A stretch of 64,000 nt of DNA from NCBI RefSeq assembly GCF_023674465.1, contig NZ_CP098400.1:1516801-1580800 (forward strand). The letters are read 5' to 3'. Under the pieces are notes generated by a model. The model was not told the DNA's origin and searched no databases. It worked only from the letters and a program-made list of their open reading frames with translations. The stretch's first letter is position 1; every line of letters starts with the position of its first letter. Made by a program: the position numbers and the translations under genes. Origin of the DNA: Xiashengella succiniciproducens (lineage in GTDB: Bacteria; Bacteroidota; Bacteroidia; Bacteroidales; Marinilabiliaceae). Below are positions 62,378-64,000 of this stretch, piece by piece.

Positions 62378-62410
62378 TGTTGGAAGAGTTAAACCTAACA
62401 GATTGTTGTA

Positions 62411-62770
62411 ATGGATTTTAAAATTGACAGACTGGATGATTTTATCCTTGTACAGGTATTGAAAGAAAAACTCGATACCACCATTGCTCCAGGCTTGAAA
62501 TCAGAACTGGTGCTATTGGCTGGTAACAATGAGAGGAATATTCTCTTGGACCTGAGCAAATGTAATTACTGTGATTCGTCCGGTTTAAGCGCCATTTTAG
62601 TTGCAAATCGGTTATGCAAGAACAGTGAAGGAGTTTTCGTACTGTCAGGCCTTCAGCCAGCAGTTGAAAGGCTAATCTCAGTAAGTCAGCTCGACACTGT
62701 AATAACAATTGCTCCAACTGCCGATGATGGAATTGAAATGATGCGTAAGTCAATCAAATCAAAACAATGA
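62411..62770 (+). CDS. STAS-domain protein (anti-sigma factor antagonist type)
   Basis: A 119-residue single STAS domain. 'NILLDLSKCNYCDSSGLSAI' contains the serine (DSSGL) that is phosphorylated in SpoIIAA/RsbV-like antagonists. Partners of this class are anti-sigma kinases and PP2C phosphatases, none of which is adjacent. It lies 33 bases after rpsA and 8 bases before rnz, so it is probably cotranscribed with rnz and perhaps rpsA. Role unknown. Confidence 0.9.
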   Translation: MDFKIDRLDDFILVQVLKEKLDTTIAPGLKSELVLLAGNNERNILLDLSKCNYCDSSGLSAILVANRLCKNSEGVFVLSGLQPAVERLISVSQLDTVITIAPTADDGIEMMRKSIKSKQ

Positions 62771-62778
62771 TGTTTTAG

Positions 62779-63717
62779 ATGCGATTTTCTGTTACGATAC
62801 TGGGATGTAACTCTGCGTTGCCAACATCGGAAAGAAACCCAACCGCTCAGGTGCTCAATGTATCTGAGCGGTTTTTTTTAGTTGATTGCGGTGAAGGCAC
62901 ACAGATGCAACTGCGGAAAAATAAAATCCGCTTTACCAGAATAAGCCATGTCTTTATTTCCCATCTACATGGGGATCACTGTTTCGGCCTCCCGGGCTTG
63001 TTATCTACATTAGGTTTGCTTGGGCGCACAGCCGACCTGCATATTTATGGACCATCTGATACTGAAAAGGTCTTTGGTCCTATACTTGCCTTTTTTTGTA
63101 GGGATATGAAGTATAAGGTCTGCTTTCACTCGGTTGATACCGACAAGTCAGAACTTGTATATGAGGACAAGCGGGTGGAGGTGTTTAGTATTCCTCTTAC
63201 ACACAGGATCCCGGCTTGTGGATATCTTTTCAGGGAGAAGGAGGCTGAACGACATATTATAAGAGAAAGTCTTGATTTTTACAATATCCCTGTTAAATGG
63301 ATACCCCTGATAAAAAAAGGACTGGACTATGTGAGTGAAGATGGTACTGTAATACCTAATAGTGTGCTTACAAAACCATCTGCTAAGGCACGGTCTTATG
63401 CATTTTGCTCTGACACAAAGTATTCGGAAGCCATTATTCCTGTGATAAAGGATGTCGATTTATTATATCATGAAGCCACTTTCCTGTCTGACAATGAAGG
63501 TCTGGCTGATATGACATTTCACAGTACAGCCAGACAGGCTGCAGAAATTGCAAAAAAAGCTGGTGTTAAAAAACTTATACTTGGACATTACAGCACCAGA
63601 TACAAGAACACTGACCTGTTCAGAAAGGAGGCTGCAGAAGTTTTTCAGGAGTCTTACCTTGCTGAAGATGGAATGACGTTTGATATTCCCAATTCTGGCA
63701 GGGACAGTGAATTTTAA
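62779..63717 (+). CDS. rnz: Ribonuclease Z
   Basis: Zinc endonuclease that removes 3' trailers from tRNA precursors. 312 residues of the metallo-beta-lactamase fold. 'FLVDCGEGTQMQLRK' and the metal motif 'FISHLHGDHCFGLPGLL' are intact, with further ligands in 'YAFCSDTKYSEAI', 'DLLYHEATF' and 'KLILGHYSTRY'. The tRNA-Asp genes in this window lack encoded CCA, so such processing is needed. Starts 8 bases after the STAS gene. Confidence 0.95.
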   Translation: MRFSVTILGCNSALPTSERNPTAQVLNVSERFFLVDCGEGTQMQLRKNKIRFTRISHVFISHLHGDHCFGLPGLLSTLGLLGRTADLHIYGPSDTEKVFGPILAFFCRDMKYKVCFHSVDTDKSELVYEDKRVEVFSIPLTHRIPACGYLFREKEAERHIIRESLDFYNIPVKWIPLIKKGLDYVSEDGTVIPNSVLTKPSAKARSYAFCSDTKYSEAIIPVIKDVDLLYHEATFLSDNEGLADMTFHSTARQAAEIAKKAGVKKLILGHYSTRYKNTDLFRKEAAEVFQESYLAEDGMTFDIPNSGRDSEF

Positions 63718-63718
63718 T

Positions 63719-63726
63719 TATATTTG
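63719..63726 (+). promoter_or_regulatory. Candidate promoter -7 box for guaA
   Basis: TATATTTG, an exact TAnnTTTG match, starts right after the rnz stop and ends 38 bases before the guaA ATG. Confidence 0.5.
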
Positions 63727-63764
63727 CACTTCATTTTTCCAACCTCAGATCATAAACCAAACAG

Positions 63765-64000
63765 ATGCAAAACAAGATCATCATTCTGGATTTCGGTTCC
63801 CAGTATACTCAGCTTATTGCGCGTAGGGTAAGGGAGTTGAACGTGTACTGCGAGATATTGCCGTATTATAGGATCCCTGAGCCCGATGACACTACTAAGG
63901 GTATTATCCTATCAGGAAGTCCTTACAGTGTAACTGACGAAAAGGCTCCTGCACCTGACCTTACCAAGGTTTTGGGCAAAGTTCCGTTGCTGGGTGTATG
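63765..64000 (+). CDS. guaA: GMP synthase (glutamine-hydrolysing), N-terminal part only
   Basis: Converts XMP to GMP. Only the first 78 or so residues are inside the window and the frame is open to the right edge. '[20 protein letters not shown]' is the start of the class I glutamine amidotransferase domain of GuaA, followed by '[17 protein letters not shown]' and 'LLGV', which leads into the nucleophile Cys region just past the edge. It has its own promoter box. Confidence 0.93.
   Translation, partial: MQNKIIILDFGSQYTQLIARRVRELNVYCEILPYYRIPEPDDTTKGIILSGSPYSVTDEKAPAPDLTKVLGKVPLLGV

Overview
The window comes from a member of the Bacteroidota, most likely the class Bacteroidia. The evidence is family content (UpxY-type NusG paralogue, BT_3928-type DoxX protein, DUF1599, DUF3822, a short 286-residue primary sigma factor, ATP-type PEP carboxykinase), lipoprotein and outer-membrane-barrel genes, scarce Shine-Dalgarno sequences, and a recurring promoter -7 box of the form TAnnTTTG in front of many genes. 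Almost everything is chromosomal housekeeping. There is no prophage, CRISPR array, intact insertion sequence or obvious island.

Layout. 1-11.7 kb: MscS-type channel (truncated at the left edge), beta-helix lipoprotein, NTF2-like membrane protein, a PepSY membrane protein downstream of a quinol-type nitric oxide reductase, a YhcH/YjgK sugar protein, an M3 lipoprotein peptidase, a very short DUF6588-like protein and a DUF2807 lipoprotein. 11.9-23.8 kb: gdhA, an orphan UpxY antiterminator, gyrB, a lone glycosyltransferase, the primary sigma factor, an HtrA protease, the overlapping dapF-uvrB pair and an outer-membrane barrel. 24-34.5 kb: acyl-CoA synthetase and galM divergent from galK, purL, and the queC-queE-queF queuosine-precursor operon, preceded by a candidate preQ1-I riboswitch. 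34.6-42.6 kb: a five-gene minus-strand operon (DUF1599, BT_3928/DoxX, tpiA, prmA, and a 1488-residue secreted protein of unknown function). 42.7-46.3 kb: folP-cdaA-epimerase-acyltransferase operon. 46.3-50.5 kb: pckA, two identical tRNA-Asp genes, pyk and aroQ. 50.6-55.1 kb: xerD, a three-gene minus-strand operon (pseudopilin-like protein, DUF3822, rsmD) and a RecD-like helicase. 55.2-60.4 kb: a sugar-nucleotide operon (UDP-glucuronate decarboxylase, rfbA, rfbC, rfbD, phosphosugar mutase). 60.5-64 kb: rpsA, a STAS protein, rnz, and the start of guaA, cut by the right edge.

How the genes work together. pckA, pyk and tpiA sit at the PEP/pyruvate and triose-phosphate nodes of central metabolism. 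galM and galK feed galactose into it. The phosphosugar mutase and Rfb enzymes turn glucose-1-phosphate into dTDP-rhamnose precursors for surface glycans, although the 4,6-dehydratase (rfbB) is not in this cluster. The nitric oxide reductase suggests NO detoxification or partial denitrification.

The most interesting signals are regulatory. They are a pseudoknot with the preQ1-I riboswitch layout ahead of queC, a perfect 34-bp palindrome directly upstream of the pckA -7 box, an 11-bp inverted repeat in the same position at gdhA, and inverted repeats in the galM/galK and rpsA/UXS divergent promoter regions. On the protein side the most interesting are the large unknown secreted protein, the QueE with a widened cysteine motif, and the NO reductase-PepSY pairing. 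No complete new multi-gene system could be demonstrated.
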